From assembly GCF_000146165.2 (NCBI RefSeq), contig NC_004347.2:3382790-3446789 (forward strand): a stretch of 64,000 bases of DNA. The letters are read 5' to 3'. The stretch is from Shewanella oneidensis MR-1 (GTDB lineage: Bacteria; Pseudomonadota; Gammaproteobacteria; Enterobacterales; Shewanellaceae). Position numbers and translations under genes: made by a program. Every line of letters starts with the position of its first letter. The first letter of the stretch is position 1. The notes beneath the pieces are model-generated. The model saw only the letters and a list, made by a program, of their open reading frames with translations. It searched no databases and had not been told where the DNA came from. Positions 1-9,235 of the stretch are shown in pieces.

Positions 1-441
1 ATCGGCACTAAAACCACTTACGACTAAGCTGCCCTGGGCAATTGCATACACATTACCGTCAACCCCTTTAAGGAAAGTTTGCAGTAAGGTTCCACCACGT
101 AAGCTTTTTGCCTCACCCAAGCTTGAAACGGTCACATCTAATTCTTGACCCGGCTTGATAAAGGCAGGCATATCAGCATGCACAGCGACCACCGCCACGT
201 TTTTGATTTTGGGTCTAAAATTTTCAGGCAAATTGATGCCGAAATTTTTTAGCATAGTGGTGAAAGTTTGCTCGGTGTAATTGGTTTTCTCCCCTGTACC
301 CGGTAACCCCACTACCAAGCCGTAACCAATTAACTGGTTATTGCGCACCCCTTGCACATTGGCAATATCTTTAATGCGTTCTGCCTGGCTGGGCATAGAA
401 AACGCCAACATAAAAACGGCAAAAATGAGTTTACATTTCAT
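1..441 (-). CDS. flgI: FlgI flagellar P-ring protein, N-terminal part (cut by window edge)
   Basis: The reading frame starts with ATG at 441 and stays open to base 1, giving the first 147 residues; the C-terminal part lies outside the window. A signal peptide ([20 protein letters not shown]) is followed by the family's conserved start, with the motif [15 protein letters not shown] near residue 40. FlgI polymerises into the P ring around the flagellar rod in the peptidoglycan layer. It follows flgH by 11 bases or so on the same strand, as the last visible gene of the flgFGHI operon. Identification is from strong motif recognition; nothing unusual is seen. Confidence 0.95.
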   Translation of the reverse strand, partial: MKCKLIFAVFMLAFSMPSQAERIKDIANVQGVRNNQLIGYGLVVGLPGTGEKTNYTEQTFTTMLKNFGINLPENFRPKIKNVAVVAVHADMPAFIKPGQELDVTVSSLGEAKSLRGGTLLQTFLKGVDGNVYAIAQGSLVVSGFSAD

Positions 442-452
442 GATATGACTCC

Positions 453-1127
453 TTAGAAGGGCCACCAGTCGCTCATAAAGAACTGGCTTAACCAGCCCAC
501 TTTTTGCGCTTCGGCGAAAGTACCAGTACCGCTATATTGAATACGCGCATTGGCCATACGGGTTGAATCGATTGTGTTATCTGGCTTGATATCTTGCGAG
601 CGCACAATACCGGTCACGCGGATAAACTCATCACCATTGTTGATTGAAATCCACTTTTCACCGCGCACGACTAAGTTACCGTTATTGAGCACTTGCATAA
701 TATTGGCGGAGATACTGCCATCTAAGCTATTGCTTTGATCTGCATCGGATTCGCGCTTAGTATTCATGCTATCTTTGTAGCGTAGGTCGAGGGGGATACC
801 GCCTAAAGACAGATTACTGCCACCCGCATAAACCGGATCGAGCGTCATATCAGAGCCTTTTTTGATCTGATTACCAGCACTTTTTTTAGCTTGGGTCGCT
901 TCTTTTAGTACGATAGTGATAATGTCGCCGACTTTATGGGCGCGAATATCCGAATAAAGACTGGCCGCTTGACTATCTTGGTAAATGGACCCTGTGGCCG
1001 CAATCTTGGTTGGTGGCGCTTCGGGGTAAACAGGAGCATAGAAGGGATCATCCGCAATCGGCTTCTTTGGGGTTGAACTACATGCCGTCAGCAAGAGCGC
1101 AGCGGCCAATAGTAAATATCTAGCCAT
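453..1127 (-). CDS. flgH: FlgH flagellar L-ring lipoprotein
   Basis: FlgH forms the outer-membrane L ring of the flagellar basal body. The protein begins [16 protein letters not shown], a lipoprotein signal with lipobox LTAC, and carries the family signature [19 protein letters not shown]. About 224 residues, normal for the family. An in-frame ATG two codons upstream (1133) is possible, but it lies only 3 bases after the GAGG ribosome-binding sequence, so the second ATG is preferred. Located between flgG (6-12 base gap) and flgI; co-transcription with flgF and flgG is likely. Confidence 0.95.
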
Positions 1128-1139
1128 GATCATGTGCCT

Positions 1140-1928
1140 CTATAAATTCTGATTCACATAAGCCAGCATCTGATCGACCGCCGAAATGACTTTGGAGTTC
1201 ATCTCATAAATCCGCTGACTTTCAATAAGGTTAACCAGCTCTTCGGTCACGTTCACGTTAGAGGTTTCTAACGCACCTTGACGAATCGCCCCCATACCAT
1301 CCAGAGATGCAGTACCTTGGATCGGTGTACCGCTGGCACCGGTTTCGGTGTACAGGTTTTGTCCCATAGGATCTAAACCCGATGGGTTAATAAAGTCGGT
1401 CATACTGAGCTGACCCACGACTTGGTTTTCTGCCGCGCCCGGTGTTTTTACCGAGACTTCACCTTCGGCTGATACTGTAATACTGGTCGCATCTTCCGGA
1501 ATCGTGATCGGTGGTTGCAACACATAGCCCGAACCCGGCGTTACAATTTGCCCAGTATCATCTAAGGTAAATTGACCATTACGAGTATAAGCTGTAGTGC
1601 CATCGGGTAACTGGATTTCGAAAAAACCAGGGCCTTCAATCATCAGATCGAGCGAGTTATCCGTGGTCAGCATATTGCCTTGGGTAAACATTTTTTGAGT
1701 GGCTACCACTTTGGTACCCGCACCAATGTTTAAACCGTTTGGCAACTTAGTGTTAGAGGCGCTAATGCCCCCTGCTTGGTTAACCGTTTGATATAACAAA
1801 TCTTCAAATACCGCGCGGCTCTTTTTGTAGCCTACGGTGCTGGCGTTTGCGACGTTGTTTGAAATCACCGAAATATCAGTTTGCTGTGCGTCTAAGCCAG
1901 TTTTACTAATCCATAACGCTGGATGCAT
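1140..1928 (-). CDS. flgG: FlgG distal rod protein
   Basis: FlgG builds the distal rod of the flagellar basal body. The 262-residue protein shows the N-terminal rod/hook signature with SNNVANASTVGYKKSRAVFED near residues 22-42, the FlaE/FlgG core, and the C-terminal signature ending TSNVNVTEELVNLIESQRIYEMN and VISAVDQML. Length is typical. It lies 10 bases after flgF on the same strand, in the flgFGHI order. No anomalies. Confidence 0.97.
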   Translation of the reverse strand: MHPALWISKTGLDAQQTDISVISNNVANASTVGYKKSRAVFEDLLYQTVNQAGGISASNTKLPNGLNIGAGTKVVATQKMFTQGNMLTTDNSLDLMIEGPGFFEIQLPDGTTAYTRNGQFTLDDTGQIVTPGSGYVLQPPITIPEDATSITVSAEGEVSVKTPGAAENQVVGQLSMTDFINPSGLDPMGQNLYTETGASGTPIQGTASLDGMGAIRQGALETSNVNVTEELVNLIESQRIYEMNSKVISAVDQMLAYVNQNL

Positions 1929-1938
1929 AATTTATCTC

Positions 1939-2682
1939 CTAACTAATCCGCATGAGTGAAGATGAAGCGCGATCATTTTCTTCCGCGGTTTTCATCATCT
2001 TGACTTGCAATTCAAATTGTCGCTGTAGGTCAATTAAAGACACCATCTCATCCACGGAATTGACGTTACTGCCCTCTACAGCACCACTTTCAACAGACAC
2101 ACTGGGATCGGCTGGGGCAGGATCACCTGACACCAAACGGAATAACCCATCCTCGCCACGCATCATTTGTGCGTTGCCGGGGTTAACCAGCTTTAACCGT
2201 CCAACCTCTTCGACGACTTCCGTCGTCGCACCTTGAGGCCGAACAGAGATAATCCCGTCCTGAGAAATCGTGACCTTTTCAATCGGCAGCGGTAATACAA
2301 TCGGCCCCGCATCACCCATTACCGGATTTCCACGGTCGTTATGCAATAAACCCGTTGAGTCAAAGCTTAAACTACCGGAACGGGTATAGGCCTCGCTACC
2401 ATCCTGTGCTTGCACAGCGAACCAACCATCACCTTTAATGGCAACGTCAAGATCGCGTCCAGTGCTTTTAATCGGGCCTGAACGAAAATTGGCGGAGGGG
2501 GTTTCAACCATGGCAAACACCCTTGTAGGCAATCCTTCACCAAAGGCTTGCATCGATCTGGCTTGTGCCATATCAGACTTAAATCCGTCGGTATTGGCGT
2601 TAGCTAAGTTGTTGGCACGCAATGCCAACTCATTCATATTTTGCTTAGCACCGCTCATGGATATATAGAGGAATTTGTCCAC
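1939..2682 (-). CDS. flgF: FlgF proximal rod protein (GTG start)
   Basis: FlgF is a proximal rod subunit. The protein reads MDKFLYISMSGAKQNMNELALRANNLANANTDGFKSD at its N-terminus, the expected family start, encoded from a GTG at 2680-2682 with GGAG six bases upstream. The open frame continues 14 codons further, but those residues do not resemble the family and the ribosome-binding site supports the GTG. C-terminal signature SGAVEGSNVNSVDEMVSLIDLQRQFE is present. First gene of the flgFGHI operon, with a sigma-54 type promoter at 2720-2735. Confidence 0.95.
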   Translation of the reverse strand: MDKFLYISMSGAKQNMNELALRANNLANANTDGFKSDMAQARSMQAFGEGLPTRVFAMVETPSANFRSGPIKSTGRDLDVAIKGDGWFAVQAQDGSEAYTRSGSLSFDSTGLLHNDRGNPVMGDAGPIVLPLPIEKVTISQDGIISVRPQGATTEVVEEVGRLKLVNPGNAQMMRGEDGLFRLVSGDPAPADPSVSVESGAVEGSNVNSVDEMVSLIDLQRQFELQVKMMKTAEENDRASSSLMRIS

Positions 2683-2719
2683 AGACTGCTCCGTCAAATT
2701 TTCAACATGACAATAGCAA

Positions 2720-2735
2720 AGCAAGCATCATGCCA
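2720..2735 (-). promoter_or_regulatory. Sigma-54 (RpoN) promoter of flgF operon
   Basis: On the minus strand the sequence TGGCATGATGCTTGCT has the -24 GG and -12 GC exactly 10 bases apart (consensus TGGCAC-N5-TTGCW, one mismatch). It ends about 38 bases before the flgF start. Sigma-54 control of mid-class flagellar operons under FlrA/FlrC-type activators is known for Vibrio and Shewanella. Confidence 0.75.
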
Positions 2736-2807
2736 ATAAAACAAGCAGCTAATTGACTGATAAATTAGAAATGTTTAATAAGAAAGTGAAGGCATTACAG
2801 AAAGAGG

Positions 2808-2837
2808 CTAAGTGTTGCCGTAAGCGGCAACACTTAG
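2808..2837 (-). terminator. Hairpin after flgE, probable terminator
   Basis: Perfect 13-bp inverted repeat (CTAAGTGTTGCCG and its complement) with a 4-base loop just beyond the flgE stop. The following minus-strand sequence is only moderately T-rich (CCTCTTTCTG), so termination strength is uncertain. It separates flgBCDE from the flgF promoter. Confidence 0.65.
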
Positions 2838-2854
2838 AAGAGGGATAAATCAAC

Positions 2855-4216
2855 TTAACGAATTTGCAGTACCGTTTGTTGCAGCGTGTTATTCACTTCC
2901 AATGTACGTGAGTTGGCTTGGAAATTACGTTGGGCTGAAATCAAATCCACCAGCTCGGTCGTCAAGTCGATGTTAGATTGCTCTAACGCCGAAGAACTGA
3001 GACTACCAAAGGTGCCACTATTAGGCTCACCAGCCAAGGCTGGACCTGACGATAAACTCGCCTTCCATGAAGTATTACCCACTTGCGTCAAACCTTGTTC
3101 GTTCGCAAAGCGTACTAAAGCAACACGGGCTAATGGCACTGTTGAACCATTGGAGTAACTCGCAGTGATCAAACCATCTTCACCGATTTCGACATTGGTT
3201 AAACGTCCAACGGTGGTGCCATCCTGTGACAATTCTGTGGCGGCAAAGGGAGCAGAGTATTGCGTTGGCGCATTGAACTTGATATTTACGGCTTGGGTGC
3301 CATCGGCACCAGGACCTAAAACACCAGCACCACCTACCCCTAACGCTTCCGTGGTAACTACTGCAGGATCACTCCCTGTATACACACCGACAGAGTTAAA
3401 CTTCAGAACCGATCCCTTCCAGCCACCAGTGGTTTGAGCTGTACCAGTTGCATCGGGAGTACCATCACCATTGGTGTCTGTCTGATAGGTTCCTGCGGGA
3501 CCTGATACATCGACTTGCTTGCCATCAATGGCATAGTAGGCAACCCAGTTGTTTTCACCATTGTAAGAGCCGTTGTTTGGCTTCACAAAATAGGTAGTCA
3601 TAATATGTGGCTCACCCAATGAGTCATAAATCGTCATGGATGTAACGCTGTTATAGGTTTTGGAGTCTAAAGGATCAAAAGCAGCAGGGTCGAGTGAACC
3701 TTCTTTTGCATTGAGGTTCATCTGCAAAGTCACGTTTTCAGTCTGAACAGGGCTACCCGCGGTATCAGGAATTTGCACAGGTTTAGCCGTAGTCAAACTG
3801 ACAGAAGTGGAGTTACCATCTTTATCCACTGGGAAGGTCTGCAAAAAATTACCTGCAGAGTCAACCATATAATTATTTTTATCGACTTTAAATGCACCAG
3901 CACGGGTAAACTGATGATCCAATGTACCGATCTCAGACGCTGTCACAAAAAAACCACCACCTTTAATCGCCAAATCCAACGAGTTATTAGTCAACTGCAG
4001 ACTGCCTTGGTGGAATTGCTGCGCCACTTGGCTTGTTGCCACCCCGCCACCCACAGCCGTTTTTGAGTTTGAGAAAATTGAATTAGCGTAAACATCCGCA
4101 AATTCAGCGCGCGATTCTTTAAAGCCAATGGTATTCGCATTCGCAATGTTGTTCGCCGTAGTGTTCAAATCTTTCTGCGCAGCAGAAATGCCACTCAATG
4201 CAATGTTAAACGACAT
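2855..4216 (-). CDS. flgE: FlgE flagellar hook protein
   Basis: FlgE polymerises into the hook, the universal joint outside the outer membrane. 453 residues, with N-terminal MSFNIALSGISAAQKDLNTTANNIANANTIGFKESRAEFADVY, the SNSKTAVGGGV segment, a long variable central domain (about 170-330) and the C-terminal signature LEQSNIDLTTELVDLISAQRNFQANSRTLEV. Downstream of flgD in the usual flgBCDE order. The length is within the normal range for gamma-proteobacterial hooks. Confidence 0.97.
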   Translation of the reverse strand: MSFNIALSGISAAQKDLNTTANNIANANTIGFKESRAEFADVYANSIFSNSKTAVGGGVATSQVAQQFHQGSLQLTNNSLDLAIKGGGFFVTASEIGTLDHQFTRAGAFKVDKNNYMVDSAGNFLQTFPVDKDGNSTSVSLTTAKPVQIPDTAGSPVQTENVTLQMNLNAKEGSLDPAAFDPLDSKTYNSVTSMTIYDSLGEPHIMTTYFVKPNNGSYNGENNWVAYYAIDGKQVDVSGPAGTYQTDTNGDGTPDATGTAQTTGGWKGSVLKFNSVGVYTGSDPAVVTTEALGVGGAGVLGPGADGTQAVNIKFNAPTQYSAPFAATELSQDGTTVGRLTNVEIGEDGLITASYSNGSTVPLARVALVRFANEQGLTQVGNTSWKASLSSGPALAGEPNSGTFGSLSSSALEQSNIDLTTELVDLISAQRNFQANSRTLEVNNTLQQTVLQIR

Positions 4217-4283
4217 AATTCACCTCTACATTTGCTCAATTCAATAATGGACAAGTAAGGTCCATTTACAATCTTGATAACCA

Positions 4284-5063
4284 TTAAACTTCTGTAATAG
4301 CAAGCACATCCGACAACTTAAAGGCCATTCCACCTTTGAGGTTCAAAATGGCACCGGTCGCTGCAGTACCTAAGGAAACACTGGTCACATGCCCATAGGT
4401 CGATACTGCTAACGCTTGCGATTTATCATTCACCAAACCCGATGCTTTGATGGAGTAATTGCCTGCGGCAACAGGTTCCCCTTTATCGTTCAAACCATCC
4501 CACTTGACATCAGTGTTACCGCCCTTGCTACCATCGACAGTAAATGTTCTGACCACTTGCCCTTTCTCATCTTCGATTCGAATGTTGATGACGGGAATTT
4601 TTTCTGAAGTACTGATTACGCCATTTAAACCAGGACTTTCTGCAGATATATATCCAGTATCCGTCGGTAATAGCACTTTACGTCCGACTAATCCCGATGC
4701 TTGTAATGCTTGGCTCGATGTCATCACACTGTTTAAATTAACAATTTGATCATTGAGCTTAGAAATGCCATCGACGGTAGAAAACGATGCCATTTGCGCA
4801 ATCATCTGATCGTTATCAACGGGCTTAAAGGGGTCCTGCATCGATAACTGCTGACTGAGTAATGAGAAAAAATCCTCTTGGGTCAGCTGCTGGCTCTTTG
4901 CTTCAGGTACTGCTGAATTACTCGGTAAACGTAATCCATCCAAAAATGGATTGCCGGTAGAATTAGTCGACGTCTTGGTGTTATTGGTTGATACCGTATT
5001 CGGTTGATTTTTTGTTTGAGTCACCTGCGATGAGGTTTGACTCATTTGGTTAATGAGGCTCAC
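4284..5063 (-). CDS. flgD: FlgD hook cap / hook assembly protein
   Basis: FlgD caps the growing hook and directs FlgE assembly. 259 residues: a Ser/Thr/Asn-rich N-terminal linker (about 1-50), then LTQEDFFSLLSQQLSMQDPFKPVDNDQMIAQMASFSTVDG (the family signature, about 60-100), then the FlgD Ig-like/TUDOR region with WDGLNDKGEPVAAGNYSI. Same strand as and 24 bases downstream of flgC, 67 bases upstream of flgE. Confidence 0.96.
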   Translation of the reverse strand: MSLINQMSQTSSQVTQTKNQPNTVSTNNTKTSTNSTGNPFLDGLRLPSNSAVPEAKSQQLTQEDFFSLLSQQLSMQDPFKPVDNDQMIAQMASFSTVDGISKLNDQIVNLNSVMTSSQALQASGLVGRKVLLPTDTGYISAESPGLNGVISTSEKIPVINIRIEDEKGQVVRTFTVDGSKGGNTDVKWDGLNDKGEPVAAGNYSIKASGLVNDKSQALAVSTYGHVTSVSLGTAATGAILNLKGGMAFKLSDVLAITEV

Positions 5064-5087
5064 AACTTACCTCCTAAATAACGCATA

Positions 5088-5504
5088 TTATTTACCCATC
5101 CCAAGTGTTTGTTGCAGCATAGATTTTGCCGCCTCAGCTACTTGAACATTCATCTGATATGAGCGAGAGGCAGAGATCATGTCCGCCATTTCTTCCATGA
5201 CATTCACATTAGGCTTATAAATAAAGCCATCACCATCCGCCATCGGATGATCCGGTGAATACTCTTTTAATAAGGGCTTATCACTTTCAACAATACCTTT
5301 TACCGCCACACCTTGAGAGGCCTGTTGTTGACTCTGGGCCTTTGCCATTTCGGCTTCAAAAATGGGATGACGTGAACGATACGTTTTATCAATACTGCTA
5401 GATACTGAATCGGCGTTAGCAATGTTACTCGCGGTGGTATTAAGCCGCAGAGACTGGGCAGACATGCCAGAACCCGCAACATCGAAGATATTAAATAAAC
5501 CCAT
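5088..5504 (-). CDS. flgC: FlgC proximal rod protein
   Basis: FlgC is a proximal rod subunit of the basal body. 138 residues, normal length. The N-terminus carries [29 protein letters not shown] and the C-terminus ends with YKPNVNVMEEMADMISASRSYQMNVQVAEAAKSMLQQTL, both family signatures. It begins 2 bases after the flgB stop, so the two are surely co-transcribed. Confidence 0.97.
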   Translation of the reverse strand: MGLFNIFDVAGSGMSAQSLRLNTTASNIANADSVSSSIDKTYRSRHPIFEAEMAKAQSQQQASQGVAVKGIVESDKPLLKEYSPDHPMADGDGFIYKPNVNVMEEMADMISASRSYQMNVQVAEAAKSMLQQTLGMGK

Positions 5505-5506
5505 GA

Positions 5507-5911
5507 TTAATCCCCTCTCAGCGCTTTTTTCATGCCGCTAAATTTACTGTCTAAAAAACCCAGAGACATTTGATATTCAAGGGCATTTTGCATAAATGCC
5601 GATTGTTCTTGTTGAACATCAACAGTATTGCCATCTCCAGTATCGGGTTGATTCGGCACACGAAATTTAACGTACTGTCCAGTTAATTGAGCCAAACCAA
5701 AATGCTGCTCATCACCGGTCATCTCTAAGCTGTTTCGCTGCTGTTGCTGCGTTTTGGCCACATTTAAGGCAGCAGAAAAGTCGACATCGCGGGCTTTATA
5801 ATGCGGCGTATCAGCATTTGCGATATTACTTGCAAGCACTTCTGCTCGCTCAGAACGGATCCCCAAAGTGAATTGGTGTACTCCGAGAGCTTTATCAAAA
5901 TTAATCGCCAT
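5507..5911 (-). CDS. flgB: FlgB proximal rod protein
   Basis: FlgB is the proximal rod subunit nearest the MS ring. 134 residues with the signatures [27 protein letters not shown] and a C-terminus [28 protein letters not shown]. First gene of the flgBCDE operon, preceded by a near-perfect sigma-54 promoter. The minus-strand sequence GGAGGCAATTTT supplies a strong ribosome-binding site before ATG 5911. Confidence 0.97.
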   Translation of the reverse strand: MAINFDKALGVHQFTLGIRSERAEVLASNIANADTPHYKARDVDFSAALNVAKTQQQQRNSLEMTGDEQHFGLAQLTGQYVKFRVPNQPDTGDGNTVDVQQEQSAFMQNALEYQMSLGFLDSKFSGMKKALRGD

Positions 5912-5945
5912 AAAATTGCCTCCATCGTGTCACTCATGTGAACAA

Positions 5946-5961
5946 AGCAATTCATGTGCCA
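5946..5961 (-). promoter_or_regulatory. Sigma-54 (RpoN) promoter of flgB operon
   Basis: Minus-strand TGGCACATGAATTGCT matches the consensus TGGCAC-N5-TTGCW at every specified position. The -12 element ends 35 bases before the flgB start codon, which leaves a short normal leader. Confidence 0.88.
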
Positions 5962-6008
5962 ATACGCTAATAAGAGATAAGAATATTTTGAAGGGAAACT
6001 CTTGGTAA

Positions 6009-6038
6009 AAAAATTACCGAACTTGGTCGGTAATTTTT
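6009..6038 (-). terminator. Rho-independent terminator after cheR
   Basis: 12-bp stem (AAAAATTACCGA and complement) with a 6-base loop, followed on the minus strand by a run of T. It lies 17 bases past the cheR stop at 6055, so cheR is separated from flgB. Confidence 0.85.
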
Positions 6039-6054
6039 ATTTAAAATTAGAATG

Positions 6055-6894
6055 TTATGTTTTCTTCTGGTAATAAATACCAGGATTGCAGCGGACCATG
6101 TCAAACTCGTCGGTCAAACCCGCAATAGATTCGGATGCACCTAAAAAGAGGATACCTTTAGGGTTTAACGCGGCAGCAAATTGCCGCAAAATTTTTGCTT
6201 TTGCCTCTGGGGCAAAATAGATCAACACATTTCGACAAAAAATAATGTCGAACTTACCCAGCAAAGTGTAACTCTCAAGCAAGTTATGGGCACGGAAATT
6301 CACTAGACGTTTAACGTTATCTTTTATCCGCATGTTACCTGAAGGCAAAGCATCAAAAAACTGGCGCTTACGTTCATCAGACAATCCACGTGCTAACGCT
6401 AAACTATCGTACTCGGCATTTTTACAACGCTCCAACATGGAAGGAGAAAGATCCGTAGCTTGAATCGAGGCACCACCTGACAGCGCACCAGGTTTTTTCT
6501 GTTGATACTCTAATATGGTCATCGCCAAGGAATATGGCTCTTGGCCAGATGAACAAGCAGCAGACCATATCTTCAAAGGTCTCCCCAACTTACTGTACTC
6601 AGGCAGCAGTACATTATTTAGCAATTCAAATGGATAACGATCACGAAACCATAAGGTTTCGTTCGTAGTCATGGCATCAATAACTTCAGCCCTTAAAGCT
6701 CGCTCCGTAGGTTTCATCGAGTGCTTTACCACATCGGATAACGAAGGTAGGTTATATTTGCCCATCAACGGCGCAAGACGGCTACGTACTAGGTATTGTT
6801 TGTTTTCCCCCAATACGATGCCGCTATGTTGTTCTAGGAACAACCTAAATTGATTATATTCTGCTTCTGCGAGTGATTTATCAGGCACATTCAC
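6055..6894 (-). CDS. cheR: CheR chemotaxis protein methyltransferase
   Basis: CheR transfers methyl groups from S-adenosylmethionine to glutamates of chemoreceptors, setting adaptation. 279 residues: helical N-terminal domain (about 10-80, with SRLAPLMGKYNLPSLSDV), then the methyltransferase fold with TTNETLWFRDRYPFELL, the SAM site KIWSAACSSGQEPYSLAM, ASIQATDLSPSMLERC and FDIIFCRNVLIYF, all recognised CheR motifs. It lies downstream of cheV on the same strand, next to the flagellar operons, as in other polarly flagellated gamma-proteobacteria. Confidence 0.97.
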   Translation of the reverse strand: MNVPDKSLAEAEYNQFRLFLEQHSGIVLGENKQYLVRSRLAPLMGKYNLPSLSDVVKHSMKPTERALRAEVIDAMTTNETLWFRDRYPFELLNNVLLPEYSKLGRPLKIWSAACSSGQEPYSLAMTILEYQQKKPGALSGGASIQATDLSPSMLERCKNAEYDSLALARGLSDERKRQFFDALPSGNMRIKDNVKRLVNFRAHNLLESYTLLGKFDIIFCRNVLIYFAPEAKAKILRQFAAALNPKGILFLGASESIAGLTDEFDMVRCNPGIYYQKKT

Positions 6895-6996
6895 GTCCTA
6901 GATCCTATAGCAAGCACCAAAATAAGTGCACAACAATCATGTAATAAGGGCTAGATTATAGCGTAAAGCTCTACCAGGCACTAACCCACACTCTCA

Positions 6997-7917
6997 CTAC
7001 AAACTTAAATGCTTGTTCACTGCCGCAGCTAATTCATCAGGGTTGAATTTTGCGATAAAGTCATTGGCCCCGACCTTTTGTACCATGGCTTGGTTAAAGA
7101 CTCCACTTAATGAAGTATGCAGTACCACCTTAATATTTTTCAGCTTAGGATCATCGCGGATCTCAGCTGTTAAGGTGTAACCATCCATTTCTGGCATCTC
7201 AATATCGGAGATAATTAACGGGATCTCATCAGCGACATTATTCATTTCGCTTGCAATTGCCTTGAGTTTATCAAGCGCCTCTCGGCCATCTTTTGCCGTA
7301 TCAATTTGTAGATTTAACGACTCTAGCGAACGGATAATCTGTTTACGAGCTACCGCAGAGTCATCAATGACCATAATATGGTAATGCTGGGTTCTATCAA
7401 TGGTGAGCTGTTGGTTGACCTCTTCACTAATAGCCGTTTTTACTGGAGAGATTTCATCTAAAATCTTTTCAACATCCAGAATTTCGACCAATTCACCTTC
7501 TATCTCGGTAACCGCGGTTAAATAAGAATAACGGCCAGCACCTTGTGGTGGTGGCATAATGGCTTCCCAGTTCATGTTGATAATACGTTCCACAGAACTG
7601 ACAAGGAAACCTTGCACACTACGGTTATATTCCGAAATGATGATAAAGCAATTTTCAGTGCTCGCTAGCGGACGCCCTCCAGTTGCAGCACTCAGATCGA
7701 TCACAGAAATAGTGGTACCGCGAATATGAGCAACACCTTTGACGTAAGGATTCAGTTTAGGCAATGTCGTTAACGGTGGGCATTGCAAAACTTCTTTCAC
7801 TTTAAATACGTTTATCCCAAACCGTTGACGACCGTTTAACTTAAATAGCAACAGTTCTAGTCGGTTTTGACCTACGAGTTGGGTGCGTTTGTTGACTGAA
7901 TCAAGAATACTCGACAT
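6997..7917 (-). CDS. cheV: CheV chemotaxis coupling protein (CheW domain plus receiver)
   Basis: CheV couples chemoreceptors to CheA and can be phosphorylated to tune the signal. 306 residues: CheW-like domain about 20-160 (GINVFKVKEVLQ, HIRGTTISVIDLS) and a response-regulator receiver about 180-306 with acidic pair IDD (185-186), phosphoacceptor Asp238 in ISDIEMPEMDG and conserved Lys290. 103 bases separate it from cheR; a FliA-type promoter candidate lies 78 bases upstream. Confidence 0.97.
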   Translation of the reverse strand: MSSILDSVNKRTQLVGQNRLELLLFKLNGRQRFGINVFKVKEVLQCPPLTTLPKLNPYVKGVAHIRGTTISVIDLSAATGGRPLASTENCFIIISEYNRSVQGFLVSSVERIINMNWEAIMPPPQGAGRYSYLTAVTEIEGELVEILDVEKILDEISPVKTAISEEVNQQLTIDRTQHYHIMVIDDSAVARKQIIRSLESLNLQIDTAKDGREALDKLKAIASEMNNVADEIPLIISDIEMPEMDGYTLTAEIRDDPKLKNIKVVLHTSLSGVFNQAMVQKVGANDFIAKFNPDELAAAVNKHLSL

Positions 7918-7994
7918 AACTCTGCCTTGTTGTTCTGTTTATGTACGGCCCTAAAACTCGTTTGAGTATAGGCATATTAATTGCTTACGTCTTG

Positions 7995-8021
7995 TTATCG
8001 ATAAACATAGTTGAAACTAAG
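7995..8021 (-). promoter_or_regulatory. Candidate FliA (sigma-28) promoter of cheV
   Basis: On the minus strand CTTAGTTT, 11 bases, ATCGATAA resembles the sigma-28 consensus TAAAGTTT-N11-GCCGATAA at about 11 of 16 positions with the correct spacing. It sits about 78 bases upstream of cheV. The -35 part is weak, so this is a candidate only. Confidence 0.45.
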
Positions 8022-8122
8022 TCAAACTTCTGACACCAGATCTCCTAGAAAGAAGCATTGAACAGTTTCACGCTTGATAAAAGTATAGGTGCATTCTGGC
8101 GTTACAAGCTAGTCTCTTCATT

Positions 8123-8830
8123 ATGAAAGTAAATTTAGTCCACTTTTTTAGAATTTTCGTACTTTTTATTTCCACGGCAGCCAATGCTGAAACAGTGGTA
8201 CCTAGCGTATCGGCGATATCCGAATTAGCTAAAGCCCTTATTAATGAAAAGATTTCAGTACCTGCAAATGCGAAAGTCGACATTAATCCACAAACGGTCG
8301 ATCAACGAATGCTACCGGCGCAATGCGCGTCGCCGATAAAAGTCGAACTGGCATCGGATCGTGAAATTAGACGCAATAACACAGTTAAAGTCAGTTGTAA
8401 TACACCCGATTTAGCCTATCCATGGCAAATTTTTATCTCTGTTCGAGTGGATATTCTTTTCCCTGTTGTTGTAGCAACAGAACCCTTAGCACCTGGTGAA
8501 TTAATCAGCCCAACACAAGTTGAAATCCGCTACGTTGACCAAAATAGTTTGCGCGGTATGCAATTTAGCGATATCAATCAGCTTTCAGGCGTACGCGTTA
8601 AGCGCCGAGTTGCGAAAAATAATCCTATTTTTGCTAACAACCTTTGCTTTGTCTGTAAAAATGATGCTGTGTCGATTTATGTACGTTCAAGTAATTTTGT
8701 ATTAAAAACGGTGGGAGAAGCGCTACAAGATGGTAATATTGGCGACCAAATCCGAGTCAAAAATAGTAGCTCTAACAAAGAGCTAGATGCCACAGTCACG
8801 GCCATTGGCGAAGTAGAAGTTAGAATGTAA
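8123..8830 (+). CDS. flgA: FlgA P-ring assembly chaperone
   Basis: FlgA is a periplasmic chaperone for polymerisation of FlgI into the P ring. 235 residues with a signal peptide (MKVNLVHFFRIFVLFISTAANA) and the SAF-domain region PVVVATEPLAPGELISPTQVEIRYVD near residues 115-140, ending with the typical GDQIRVKNSSSNKELDATV. Divergent from cheV, followed by flgM and flgN. Length normal. Confidence 0.95.
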   Translation: MKVNLVHFFRIFVLFISTAANAETVVPSVSAISELAKALINEKISVPANAKVDINPQTVDQRMLPAQCASPIKVELASDREIRRNNTVKVSCNTPDLAYPWQIFISVRVDILFPVVVATEPLAPGELISPTQVEIRYVDQNSLRGMQFSDINQLSGVRVKRRVAKNNPIFANNLCFVCKNDAVSIYVRSSNFVLKTVGEALQDGNIGDQIRVKNSSSNKELDATVTAIGEVEVRM

Positions 8831-8837
8831 AATAGGC

Positions 8838-8864
8838 TAAAGCTTTTTGATGAGCTGCCGATAC
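8838..8864 (+). promoter_or_regulatory. FliA (sigma-28) promoter of flgM
   Basis: TAAAGCTT, exactly 11 bases, then GCCGATAC: 14 of 16 positions match the sigma-28 consensus TAAAGTTT-N11-GCCGATAA. It starts just after the flgA stop and ends 41 bases before the flgM ATG at 8906, so flgM-flgN can be transcribed separately, as expected for the anti-sigma-28 gene. Confidence 0.85.
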
Positions 8865-8905
8865 CCCAGTTAAGAAATCCCGTATACATGACGCTGGAGC
8901 CTAAA

Positions 8906-9226
8906 ATGGCAATTGATATTAGCAAATTTAACGCCGGAACGGCTGCACAAGTCCGTTCAAACAGCACTAAACAGAGCAGCGAAAGCGAGCAATCATCTCA
9001 GGTAGCGGCTAAATCGACTCAACAAAAGGGTGATTCTTTTGTCATTACAGCTCAAGCTCAACAGTTACAAGGAGCTCACACTAAAATGGCAAGTCTCCCA
9101 GAAGTCGACCAAAAGAAAGTAGCTGAAATCAAACAAGCGATTGCAGAAGGTCGCTACAAAATTGATCCCGAAAAGTTGGCCGCCAATATCGCCAACTTTG
9201 AAGCAGAATTAAACGAGCTTAATTAA
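8906..9226 (+). CDS. flgM: FlgM anti-sigma-28 factor
   Basis: FlgM binds FliA and holds back late flagellar genes until it is exported through the completed hook-basal body. 106 residues from ATG 8906 (MAIDISKFN), which has GGAG at the right distance; six further in-frame codons upstream are not needed. The C-terminal half carries the sigma-28-binding region (KVAEIKQAIAEGRYKIDPEKLAANI). A matching FliA promoter lies immediately upstream; flgN follows after 9 bases. Confidence 0.94.
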   Translation: MAIDISKFNAGTAAQVRSNSTKQSSESEQSSQVAAKSTQQKGDSFVITAQAQQLQGAHTKMASLPEVDQKKVAEIKQAIAEGRYKIDPEKLAANIANFEAELNELN

Positions 9227-9235
9227 AGAGTAACT

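Noticed and set aside
8068..8283. 71-residue minus-strand frame
   Set aside because: Mostly a shadow of flgA on the other strand; no family match.
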